Assembly (NCBI GenBank): GCA_009845645.1
Contig: VXZF01000245.1
Span: 1-17,040 of the forward strand
DNA length: 17,040 nucleotides
Source: Gemmatimonadota bacterium
GTDB lineage: Bacteria; Latescibacterota; UBA2968; UBA8231
Direction: 5' to 3'
Positions 7,174 through 14,202 of this stretch are shown here, piece after piece; positions within the stretch are counted from its first letter, which is position 1, and every line of letters starts with the position of its first letter. The notes below the pieces were generated by a model, which was given only the letters and a program-made list of their open reading frames with translations, was not told the origin of the DNA and ran no database searches. Both the position numbers and the translations under genes were made by a program.

Positions 7174-8055
7174 CTACGCCGGCATCTTTCGCTGAGTGTG
7201 CGCTCGCCCTACTCGGGCTGTTTCTTCATTTCCCCCAGAGAACACTCGCGCCCCAGCATCAATTTTCTCCGCAACCGTCTCGGGCGTGGACCCATCCAAA
7301 AAAGCCACGCCGTTTTGCCGACACGCCGCCTTGACCCGCTCGTGCGTCTCCTGCATCTCTTCGGGCCACGGCTGCGGCATCGTCCGATACCCCAGCGAAA
7401 TGCTCAAATCGCCCGGGCCCATTTCGGCAAAGCCGATCCCCGGTACGGACAGGATTTCCTCGATGTGGGGCAGGGCCGCCACCGACTCGATCTTCAGCCC
7501 CAGCAGCAACTCGCCTTCCGGGTTGAGCGGCCAAGGGTCGGCTTTGGTTAGATACTCGTCGCGACTCGCGCCCCACACACCCGCACACACCCCCTCTGAG
7601 CCGACGCCGCGCGTGCCCCGGCCTAAATCGGCACCAACGCCGATGGTGTTGACCGGATAGCGGCACGACTCGACAAAGGCTCGGACGGCCCCGGCCGATT
7701 CGGCTTGGCAAAGCAGAATGCCGTGCGCGCCTCGGCCTAGGATCTGCCGAAATTGCCAAGCGTTGTAGCGCACGATCTCCTCGGATCGGCCCTCGACTGG
7801 GGCCTCGACGATGATCGCAGGAGTCCGATGCCCGCTGCGGGTCGGCCCACCGGCGATCAAGCCGCGTAGGTATTCGTCTAATCCGGTCATGTCGAACGAG
7901 CCGTGTTCCATGCCGACGTTGATGTAGTCGGCCCAAGTTGCGGCGTCCTCTTTGCCCTGCTCGTAGGTCAGCACGTGTCCGGCGTGGGCACCTGTGTAGT
8001 AGATTGGCTGATCCTCGGCGAGGAGTTCGACGGCGCGGTTGATTTTCTTACTCAT
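7174..8055 (-). CDS. HpcH/HpaI aldolase/citrate lyase family protein (293 aa)
   Basis: A class II pyruvate-aldolase-type TIM barrel. The catalytic His (H51 in VGMEHGSFD) and the metal ligands E190 (GLKIES) and D216 (GPGDLSISLG) are present. The strand that carries the pyruvate-binding Arg in HpaI reads IIVEAPVEG here, so that Arg is not obvious. An extra segment of about 30 residues around 140-175 makes it longer than typical HpaI (about 260). The start ATG 8053-8055 is preceded by AAGGAG with a 7-base spacer. The stop is one base from the start of the IlvD-type dehydratase, so dehydration and cleavage of a 2-keto-3-deoxy acid are probably made from one message. It could alternatively cleave a different 2-keto or malyl-type substrate. 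Confidence 0.88.
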   Translation of the reverse strand: MSKKINRAVELLAEDQPIYYTGAHAGHVLTYEQGKEDAATWADYINVGMEHGSFDMTGLDEYLRGLIAGGPTRSGHRTPAIIVEAPVEGRSEEIVRYNAWQFRQILGRGAHGILLCQAESAGAVRAFVESCRYPVNTIGVGADLGRGTRGVGSEGVCAGVWGASRDEYLTKADPWPLNPEGELLLGLKIESVAALPHIEEILSVPGIGFAEMGPGDLSISLGYRTMPQPWPEEMQETHERVKAACRQNGVAFLDGSTPETVAEKIDAGARVFSGGNEETARVGRAHTQRKMPA

Positions 8056-8076
8056 CGAATCGCTCCTTAAAAGGTT

Positions 8077-8937
8077 TTAATTCCACGAATCCACTCCCAA
8101 GAGCTTCCGCCCTAGGGAAGTCAACTCGGCTGGCTGCTGATGCTGGTGTTCCCAATCTCGCGCATCGCCGGGCCAGCGGGGCGTCGGTCGCCGCTCCTGC
8201 CAAGCCATGATCCGCTCCTGGCGTGTGGCTTCTCCATTTGCAGGTGCTGGCTTCATGGTGATATACTGCGCCAATCGCGGACGATCAGACCGATTGTGGC
8301 CGTTGCCGTGGGCCAACAACCGATGCCAGATCAGCAGGTCTCCGGCTTGGCCCGCAATCGATTCGACCGTCAGCCCTGTTAGATCGGGTTTGCGCGTATC
8401 GCGATCCGCCGGCTGAGTCTTGACCCATTCGTCGAACATCCGGTGAAAGCCGGGTACGCACTGGAAGCCGCCTTGGTCCTCTGCCGTATCCGTCAAATAC
8501 AGAACCCCTTGCACCCCAAAGGACACCGGCTGCTGTGCCGTATCGACATCCCAGTGAATCATCCCCTTGTTGCACCATTCGGGCCGATCCTCGCGCGCCG
8601 GCGGTTTCATATTGGCCCGGTCCAGCGAGACCCACAACTTCTCGTCGTCCCAAATCTCGGCAAAAGCCTGATGCACCTTGGGGTACTGCCGATTGTCCCA
8701 CAAGGCTTGGTGCTGGTAGATTTCGACCATCCCCGCCGCTGATATCGGCGAGCACCGATTGTCGCGGGTATAGGGCTGGTACTTGTACCAATCCTCTTCG
8801 CATTCTGGGTCCATCTCCAAAAATTCCCAGATCGCCGTCACCATCGCGTCCAAGTTTTCTTGGGGCACGGCGTTGTGGACGACCACATAGCCATTCTCTT
8901 CCCAGAAGGCCCGATCTTCTTTGCTCAATACTGGCAT
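8077..8937 (-). CDS. Phytanoyl-CoA dioxygenase (PhyH) family Fe(II)/2-oxoglutarate oxygenase (286 aa)
   Basis: The opening FWEENGYVVV is the usual PhyH N-terminal motif. The iron ligands are H128 and D130 (GMIHWDVD) and the distal His, probably H210 (LLAHGNGHNRS). R219 or R221 (DRPRLAQYI) is the 2-oxoglutarate Arg. H128 lies 35 residues before the Gly of VPGFHR, as in the paralogs. An N-terminal insert rich in charged residues (about 44-65) sits before the core. The start at 8935-8937 has GGAGGAG five bases upstream; the gene lies 37 bases after the mannonate dehydratase-like gene and 21 before the aldolase. It is expected to hydroxylate, and possibly O-demethylate, a small polar substrate; the substrate is unknown. 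Confidence 0.92.
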   Translation of the reverse strand: MPVLSKEDRAFWEENGYVVVHNAVPQENLDAMVTAIWEFLEMDPECEEDWYKYQPYTRDNRCSPISAAGMVEIYQHQALWDNRQYPKVHQAFAEIWDDEKLWVSLDRANMKPPAREDRPEWCNKGMIHWDVDTAQQPVSFGVQGVLYLTDTAEDQGGFQCVPGFHRMFDEWVKTQPADRDTRKPDLTGLTVESIAGQAGDLLIWHRLLAHGNGHNRSDRPRLAQYITMKPAPANGEATRQERIMAWQERRPTPRWPGDARDWEHQHQQPAELTSLGRKLLGVDSWN

Positions 8938-8974
8938 ATTCTCTCCTCCAAGTCGTCCTGCGTTTACACCCGGT

Positions 8975-9988
8975 TCACCCGTACACCATCTGGATCAACG
9001 CCCGAATATACCCAATCGCATACGCCTTCCCATACAACGACCCGTACCCATGCGCAAAAGACGGCGTGTGGTCCATCATATACGGCCCATTGAACCCATT
9101 GTCTCGATATACTTCCATCGCTCGCCGCATATCTACTTCTCCCTCGTCCAAGAACACCTCGGTAAATCGCGGCAACTGCCCGCGCACATTGCGGAAATGC
9201 ACCCACGCGATCTTGTCCTTTACAGCCATCTCGGCGATCGCATCGTAGATCTTTTCTGGCCCCAGCAACTCGGTCATGCACCCTTGGCAAAAGAGCATGC
9301 AATTGCTGTCGCTTGGCGCGATCTCGAAGAAAATTTTGCGAAACTGCTCTAGGGTCGAACAAATCTGCGCCACGCCCCCTAGCGGCTTGGGAATCGGCGG
9401 GTCGTCCGGGTGCAGGGCCATCCGCACCCCCGCCTTTTCAGCCGCGGGGATCGCCGCCGCTAAAAATCGCTCCATCCGCGCCCACATCTGCGCCTCATCT
9501 ACCGGAGGATCGTGCGGTTCGGGCCGGTTTTTAGCAAAAACTGCGTAGTCGAACGTACTGTATTGCACGCCGCCCCTACCCGTGTCCGCAGGGGTGCGAA
9601 AGTTACCCATGGGTTTGAAGTTCCAGCCCACGCAGGGAATGCCGGCTCGGCCCACGCTCTCCAGCATCTTGCACCAGTGGTCGATCTTTTCGTCCATGTC
9701 CTCTTCGGCTAAGGTGATCTCTTCCCAAGCGGGCATGAAGATATTGTTCAGCTTCATGCCGTGCGCCTCGACCTTTTCCCGCGCCTGCGCCAACGCGTCG
9801 ATACAGTCCTTGCCGACCTTTAAATTCTGCGCCAGTGACGTATTCGCCGAACCGGTACCGCCCCGACGCCCAGCGGCGGGCGCTCCCCCGCGCAAGTCTA
9901 GATGGATCGAGTCCACCCCAATCGCGCAAAAGAAGCTCAGATGCTCGTCGTCGAGTTCGCCGATGGAAACTTGGTCTTGGATATACAT
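8975..9988 (-). CDS. Mannonate dehydratase-like (UxuA family) TIM-barrel protein (337 aa)
   Basis: Recognised by UxuA family landmarks in order: HPDDPP (193-198), FCQG with its Cys (C234), VHFRNV (263-268), a (D/E)G(D/E)VDM element (282-287) and a DH pair (306-307). Mannonate dehydratase converts D-mannonate to 2-keto-3-deoxygluconate with a divalent metal, in hexuronate breakdown. This protein is shorter than E. coli UxuA (about 390 residues) and ends without the usual RPDHG; MMDHTP stands in its place. It may therefore dehydrate a related acid or act as an isomerase-like relative. The start at 9986-9988 has only a weak AAAAAGAAAG site. It follows the upstream PhyH gene after a 60-base gap holding a small hairpin (10030-10044). 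Confidence 0.85.
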   Translation of the reverse strand: MYIQDQVSIGELDDEHLSFFCAIGVDSIHLDLRGGAPAAGRRGGTGSANTSLAQNLKVGKDCIDALAQAREKVEAHGMKLNNIFMPAWEEITLAEEDMDEKIDHWCKMLESVGRAGIPCVGWNFKPMGNFRTPADTGRGGVQYSTFDYAVFAKNRPEPHDPPVDEAQMWARMERFLAAAIPAAEKAGVRMALHPDDPPIPKPLGGVAQICSTLEQFRKIFFEIAPSDSNCMLFCQGCMTELLGPEKIYDAIAEMAVKDKIAWVHFRNVRGQLPRFTEVFLDEGEVDMRRAMEVYRDNGFNGPYMMDHTPSFAHGYGSLYGKAYAIGYIRALIQMVYG

Positions 9989-10024
9989 CAGCCGCTTTCT
10001 TTTTAAACCGCAACCCTTTGCGTC

Positions 10025-10044
10025 AAAACCTCGCCCAGCGCGAG
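10025..10044 (-). terminator. Weak intergenic hairpin (possible attenuator)
   Basis: A 5-bp GC stem (CTCGC 10030-10034 with GCGAG 10040-10044) and 5-base loop is followed on the minus strand by GTTTTG. It lies just after the stop codon of the PhyH gene ending at 10049. The stem is too short to be a confident terminator. Partial read-through control within the long minus-strand run is possible. Confidence 0.3.
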
Positions 10045-10048
10045 TTTA

Positions 10049-10957
10049 TCATCCGGCGACTGGCCGATCCCGCTGGTTCTGGCCACCGTAGCGGAATCCC
10101 GGCACGTTGTCGGCGCAGTACGTGCCGCGAAACAGGGTCTGCCGCATCGGGGGCATTTGCTCGATGAGTTCAGTCGGCGGCAACCACGAGCTCCAGCGCG
10201 AGCCAACGCTGTTGTAGAGATTGAATATGCCCACCCGCTCGTTGTCGGCATTGGTCCACGGCGAGGTGCTGTGCGCTAGGGCCTCGGTAAAAAACAGCAC
10301 GGACCCAGCCGGGCACTCGTATGTTTCCCACACGGCCGAATGCGGGTCCTGAATCGATTCGGGAGAGGGGTATGCAGCCTTGTGGCTCCCCGTGGCTAAG
10401 AGCGTGCCGCCTTGCCGCATTTTGACCGGTGCTAGCTCCCACACCACTCGCGTCAACCCGCTGAAGGACTTGCCGGGAATGCTCTGGTAGTGATGCGAAT
10501 CCACGGCAAAGCGGAAGAAGCCGCTGCCATTGTGCGGGTTGAAAACGCCCTCTCGCTCGGGGGTCGCCGCGGGGTTGCGCAAGTTGCTGCCCTCCATGCG
10601 AAACCCGTAGCACTCAGCGCTCGACAGTCCTGGAAACGCCAGAAATTCGTTGAGGAAACCCACCACAACCGGATGATCGGTCAGCTTCTCCAGCGGCCCG
10701 GCCACAAAAGAACGCTCGTGTTCCGGCAGCGACTCCGGGTATTTCTGCACGCGCAAGGCATACTCGCGCATGGCCTCAATCTCGTCGTCGGCCAATACCC
10801 CGGGCACCAACAGCCACCCGCGCACATCGAAGAGATATTTCTGCTCGTCGGTCAGCGCGATGACCGGCTCGCCATCGGCATTTTTTTGCGGCAGATCGCC
10901 TTCCTCCAACAGCAACGGCTGCCCCAGATTCTTATCGACTACATATGCTTCGCTCAT
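10049..10957 (-). CDS. PhyH-fold oxygenase-like protein lacking the iron-binding carboxylate (302 aa)
   Basis: The PhyH fold is shown by YLFDVRGWLLVPGVL near residue 41, a GGTLLATGSHK turn (183-193), and a distal His/Arg pair H229 (ALAHSTSPW) and R241 (NERVGIFNLYN). In the three sister proteins the first iron His lies exactly 35 residues before the Gly of the (P)G(S/T/F) turn and is followed by x-Asp. Here the residue at that place is H155, and the triplet is H155-H156-Y157, so the carboxylate is missing. Another His nearby, H142, is followed by Asn-Gly. The first 35 residues are an extra N-terminal segment. ATG 10955-10957 is chosen over an in-frame TTG at 10964 because of the AAGGA position. 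The gene lies between two other oxygenase/dehydratase genes of the run, 21 bases after the PhyH gene at 10979. It may be a halogenase-like variant, a pseudo-enzyme or a partner subunit. Confidence 0.85.
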   Translation of the reverse strand: MSEAYVVDKNLGQPLLLEEGDLPQKNADGEPVIALTDEQKYLFDVRGWLLVPGVLADDEIEAMREYALRVQKYPESLPEHERSFVAGPLEKLTDHPVVVGFLNEFLAFPGLSSAECYGFRMEGSNLRNPAATPEREGVFNPHNGSGFFRFAVDSHHYQSIPGKSFSGLTRVVWELAPVKMRQGGTLLATGSHKAAYPSPESIQDPHSAVWETYECPAGSVLFFTEALAHSTSPWTNADNERVGIFNLYNSVGSRWSSWLPPTELIEQMPPMRQTLFRGTYCADNVPGFRYGGQNQRDRPVAG

Positions 10958-10966
10958 CTTGTGCAA

Positions 10967-10971
10967 TCCTT
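10967..10971 (-). promoter_or_regulatory. Ribosome binding site fixing the start at 10957
   Basis: AAGGA (minus strand) lies nine bases before ATG 10955-10957. It directly abuts the TTG at 10964-10966, which would extend the protein by three residues. The spacing rules the TTG out. Confidence 0.65.
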
Positions 10972-10978
10972 TTTGGTC

Positions 10979-11839
10979 TTATGAACGTTGTTCGGCTCGT
11001 GGAAATGGCTGGAGCGGCGATTTGTTCTCTCCATCTACTTCGTACTCGTCCGGCGGAAATGCCGTGCATAATTCACCGTCTCGCAGCACCCAATGGAGAT
11101 TGCCCCAGGTGCGCGGCGAGCGGTCGGCCAGGGCCGGCGTGGTATAGACGCCAGCGATGCCGATCCGGCTCTGCGGACTCTCGTTGACCGGACTGTAGTG
11201 CCACATGCTGCTGTGCCAGCAGACGACATCGCCTGGTGCTAGCTCAATGTGCTCGACCCCGCACTCAGCCTTTAGGGCCGCGACTCGCTCTCTCGGTATT
11301 TCGCCGTGGATGCTGTCGTCGTAGAGCACGTGTTCGACGATCTCGGTTTTGTGGCTGCCCGGAATGAATTGCAGGCAGCCGTTGTCGCGCCGCGCCGGGT
11401 CGAGGGCCATCCAGAAGTTGAACGGCTCGGTCTCGCCATCGCGCCACAGCCCGTTGTCTTGGTGCCAAGGCGTGGCCGCCCCGGTCTTGGCCGGCTTGAC
11501 GAAGACGCTGCTGAACTTGAGCAGGATATCATCGCCCAGATAATACCGCCCCAGCGGTGCCATCGCCCCGGCGTGTACCGTGTGCCAGACTAGCGGCGCA
11601 GTGTGGCACCAGCGGTTGAACTTGCGAAAGCGCTGCGCCCGCGCCTCGGGCGTATCGCCCATCGGATCCATGGGATCGGCGTCCGTGCGCACGTTCTCGG
11701 GCTCGGGCGTGTACAGGACGTTTTTGATCACCCCGCGCATCTCCGCTGCTTGGTCGGTCGTCGCGACCCTAGGCACTGTGAAATAGCCTTTTTCCTCCCA
11801 GGAGCGGACTTGGTCTTGGGTGGGTTGCCAGCTTTTCAT
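10979..11839 (-). CDS. Phytanoyl-CoA dioxygenase (PhyH) family Fe(II)/2-oxoglutarate oxygenase (286 aa)
   Basis: A canonical PhyH member. SWEEKGYFTVPRV forms the N-terminal motif. H126 and D128 (TPWHQDNG) are iron ligands, PGSHK (160-164) is the conserved turn, H214 (MWHYSPVNES) is the likely distal ligand, and R225 eleven residues on is the 2-oxoglutarate Arg. H209 is a second candidate for the distal ligand. It starts at ATG 11837-11839 with GGAGG about four bases upstream and lies 12 bases after the MR-type gene, so the two are co-transcribed. It precedes the carboxylate-less paralog by 21 bases. The tandem of an intact and a degenerate oxygenase suggests either sequential reactions or a paired complex; this is inference. 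Confidence 0.93.
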   Translation of the reverse strand: MKSWQPTQDQVRSWEEKGYFTVPRVATTDQAAEMRGVIKNVLYTPEPENVRTDADPMDPMGDTPEARAQRFRKFNRWCHTAPLVWHTVHAGAMAPLGRYYLGDDILLKFSSVFVKPAKTGAATPWHQDNGLWRDGETEPFNFWMALDPARRDNGCLQFIPGSHKTEIVEHVLYDDSIHGEIPRERVAALKAECGVEHIELAPGDVVCWHSSMWHYSPVNESPQSRIGIAGVYTTPALADRSPRTWGNLHWVLRDGELCTAFPPDEYEVDGENKSPLQPFPRAEQRS

Positions 11840-11851
11840 GCGTCCTCCATC

Positions 11852-12991
11852 TCAGTGTTCTTCAACCACCAGCGAGCCGAACTTCTCCTCGTCCCACTCC
11901 GCGCCCCAGCCCGGCCCATCCGGGGGGGCGATGTGTCCTTCTTCAATCAAGGGCGCGTTGAGCAAGCCCCACTGCGCCCCGGTCTGCCGCAGGCTGTCGG
12001 CCGTTGCCCCGAAAAACTCGTAGAAATCCGTGTTGTCGATACAGCAGCCCAAGTGCGCGTGGACCAGCCCGTCCAATGCCCCACCGGCATTCAATTCGAT
12101 ATTCGCTCCATGCAGCTCGGCCAGATGCGCCAGCTTCAGCACCTGTGTCGTCCCGTGCCGGGCATTGCCCCGCAGGCGATCGGTCGCTCCTTGGATCAGC
12201 CATTGCGCCGTCAAGTCGATGTCGTGCATCAGCATCTCGGTCCCCATCACCGGAATGGTCAACGCTCGGCACAGCTCCTGATATTGATTCATCTTCTGCT
12301 CGTGCATCGGCTCTTCCAACCACACAAAATCCAACTCCTCCAGCACGCGCCCCACTTCAATGGCCTCGCGCAGGTCATAGGAACACACTGGATCGGTGAT
12401 CAAACCGTAATCCGGTCCCACGGCGTCCCGCACGGCTCTGTAAATAGGGATATCGGCCTTTCCTCCTTTATACGTGTGAAACTTGTACGCCCCAATACCC
12501 ATTTCCTTGCCGAGTTCTATAGCGCTGAGGTATCCCTCTATGTCCGTATCCCCACCGGTCAGATACGCGGGCAGTCGCGGCCGTACACGCCCCACCAACG
12601 CATAGACCGGTAGCCCTGCGGCCTTGCCCAAAATGTCCCACAGACAGTTGTCAAACGCCCCAAACCACCCCGGAGGCTGGTACACCCACCGGGTTCCCTT
12701 CCAAAACTGTTGAAACAGTCCCTCGCGCTCCCACGGGCTCCTCCCTACCGCGTGATACTGCACGATGTCGGCCTGATAGGGAGTCATCGACGTGTCGCTG
12801 CGCCCCACAATGCCCTCGTCCGTGTGGACCTCTAAAAAGCTCTGCCGCGCTGGGCGCAATTCCTGGTTTGGCCTTCCCTGGTGCGTGTATTGTATCCTCC
12901 GCAACCCCTCTACCCGTGCGATACTGTGGCCGCCGCGCCCCTTGCTGCTTGGGTCTTCCAACACCAGCAATTTCACTGCGGTGATTTTCAT
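11852..12991 (-). CDS. Mandelate racemase/enolase superfamily protein with non-canonical active site (379 aa)
   Basis: A two-domain enolase-superfamily protein with metal ligands D200 (ITDPVCSYD), E226 (WLEEPMHE) and E252 (MGTEML) in the expected strands. The base residues differ from the textbook set. KxK is K170-F-H172. The D of the D-H dyad aligns with N276 (RGNARHGTTQ), and the dyad His strand reads IELNAGG with no His. Proton abstraction, if any, must use other residues, for example H172. It may be a dehydratase or epimerase of a divergent subgroup. It is the first gene of the seven-gene minus-strand run. Its ATG has AGGAGG five bases upstream and a TTGACA-type promoter candidate behind it. 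Divergently across 72 bases lies a canonical member of the same superfamily. Confidence 0.88.
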   Translation of the reverse strand: MKITAVKLLVLEDPSSKGRGGHSIARVEGLRRIQYTHQGRPNQELRPARQSFLEVHTDEGIVGRSDTSMTPYQADIVQYHAVGRSPWEREGLFQQFWKGTRWVYQPPGWFGAFDNCLWDILGKAAGLPVYALVGRVRPRLPAYLTGGDTDIEGYLSAIELGKEMGIGAYKFHTYKGGKADIPIYRAVRDAVGPDYGLITDPVCSYDLREAIEVGRVLEELDFVWLEEPMHEQKMNQYQELCRALTIPVMGTEMLMHDIDLTAQWLIQGATDRLRGNARHGTTQVLKLAHLAELHGANIELNAGGALDGLVHAHLGCCIDNTDFYEFFGATADSLRQTGAQWGLLNAPLIEEGHIAPPDGPGWGAEWDEEKFGSLVVEEH

Positions 12992-13001
12992 GTGCGCCTC
13001 C

Positions 13002-13030
13002 TTTATTCACAAACTTGCATACCCTATATT
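13002..13030 (+). promoter_or_regulatory. Candidate promoter for the 13064 plus-strand run
   Basis: TATATT (13025-13030, 5/6 match to the -10 box) lies 17 bases after a poor -35 (TTTATT, 13002-13007), giving a start about 27 bases before ATG 13064. It overlaps the minus-strand candidate promoter. This is a visual match only. Confidence 0.3.
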
Positions 13031-13049
13031 CACCCCCCACAACTGTCAA
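13021..13049 (-). promoter_or_regulatory. Candidate sigma-70 promoter for the seven-gene minus-strand run
   Basis: On the minus strand a perfect TTGACA (13044-13049) is followed after 17 bases by TAGGGT (13021-13026). The latter keeps the T1, A2 and T6 of the -10 box. The predicted transcript starts about 22 bases before ATG 12991 and includes the AGGAGG site. It is the best -35 match among the intergenic regions examined. Confidence 0.48.
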
Positions 13050-13063
13050 CCTCGGGGACTTAT

Positions 13064-14197
13064 ATGAAAATCGCCGCCATCGAAACCTTCGACCTCGCCT
13101 GCCCCCTTGAACAGCCCTTTGGCTGGTCCCAAGGCTGGCTCGACCAGCGCAGCACCACGCTCGTCAAAGTCACCACAGACGACGGCCTCGTCGGCTGGGG
13201 CGAAGGCGCGGCCGCCAGTCTCATCGACGGCTTACTTGCCCCGCTGCTCATCGGCCAAGACCCCATGGACCGCGCAGGGCTGTGGGAGCGCATGTTTCAC
13301 GCGCTCTACAACGGCAATAACGCGGTCGGCCTAGCCGGCAGCGCCCTTTCCGCGCTCGACATCGCCCTCTGGGATCTCGCGGGCAAAGCTACCGGTCTCC
13401 CGATCTACGCCCTCCTCGGCGGCAAGGTTCGCGACAAAGTCGCCGTCTATGCGACCGGCCTCTACTACACCAAAGGCGAGTTTCCCGACCGCCTGCTCGA
13501 CGAGGCGCGGGGCTATGTGGACGCAGGCTTCAAGGGGATGAAGACCAAAGTCGGCGGGCTGGCCATCGCCGAGGATGTCGCGCGCGTCCGCGCCCTGCGC
13601 GATGCCATCGGCCTGAACACTCACCTCATGATCGATGCCAACGAAGCCTACAATGCCACCACGGCGATTCGCATTGGCCGACAGCTGGCCGATCTGGACC
13701 TGGTGTGGTTTGAAGAGCCGGTCAACGCCCAAGACTTGGACGCCTATTTGGAGGTCAAAGCCGCGTTGCCCATGGCCATTGCCGGCGGCGAAAACCTGCG
13801 CACCCGCTACGAATTCAAGCCCTACCTGACGCGCCGCGCGTACGACATTGTCCAGCCCGACATCATGCACTGCGGCGGCATCACCGAGATGCAGCGCATC
13901 TGCGCCATGGCCAACGCCTGCGGCATTCAGGTCAACCCCCATGTCTGGGGATCGCCCGTTATGATTGCCGCCACGTTGCACCTTGCCGCCACGTTGCCGC
14001 CCTGCCCACCAGCGCGCAACGCCCAGCCCTATATGCAGGAGCCGGTGATGGAATTCGACCGCACGCCGAGCGCTATCCGCCAAGAGCTATGCGCGGTGCC
14101 GTTTGACCAAGAGGACAGCTTTGTGCGCGTGCCGACCGGGCCGGGATTGGGGATTGAGGTGGATGAAGGGGTCGTCGAAAGGTTGAGGGCGTCTTAG
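13064..14197 (+). CDS. Mandelate racemase/muconate lactonizing-type enzyme, canonical active site (377 aa)
   Basis: A full-length MR-subgroup enolase-superfamily enzyme with every signature residue. These are K160-T-K162 (GMKTKVGG), D191 (IDANEAY), E217 (WFEEP), E243 (GGENL), and the D266 (QPDIMHCGG) and H293 (NPHVWGS) dyad. With bases on both faces it could catalyse racemisation, epimerisation or dehydration of an alpha-hydroxy or sugar acid; sequence alone cannot decide. The frame is open upstream to 12881, but that part lies over the divergent gene. ATG 13064 follows GGGGA by about six bases. Its stop is five bases before the EamA transporter start, so it heads a separate plus-strand run and shares a 72-base divergent promoter region with the 11852-12991 gene. 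Confidence 0.93.
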   Translation: MKIAAIETFDLACPLEQPFGWSQGWLDQRSTTLVKVTTDDGLVGWGEGAAASLIDGLLAPLLIGQDPMDRAGLWERMFHALYNGNNAVGLAGSALSALDIALWDLAGKATGLPIYALLGGKVRDKVAVYATGLYYTKGEFPDRLLDEARGYVDAGFKGMKTKVGGLAIAEDVARVRALRDAIGLNTHLMIDANEAYNATTAIRIGRQLADLDLVWFEEPVNAQDLDAYLEVKAALPMAIAGGENLRTRYEFKPYLTRRAYDIVQPDIMHCGGITEMQRICAMANACGIQVNPHVWGSPVMIAATLHLAATLPPCPPARNAQPYMQEPVMEFDRTPSAIRQELCAVPFDQEDSFVRVPTGPGLGIEVDEGVVERLRAS

Positions 14198-14202
14198 CAG
14201 CT

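Noticed and set aside
12881..13063. N-terminal extension of the 13064 gene
   Set aside because: It lies over the divergent MR-type gene and the promoter region. The conserved MKI start of the family coincides with ATG 13064.
13331..14083. 250-residue antisense frame over the canonical MR-type gene (similar cases at 3676-4347 and 11603-12613)
   Set aside because: Each lies opposite a well-supported enzyme gene and has a low-complexity composition without domains. These are shadows of codon bias.
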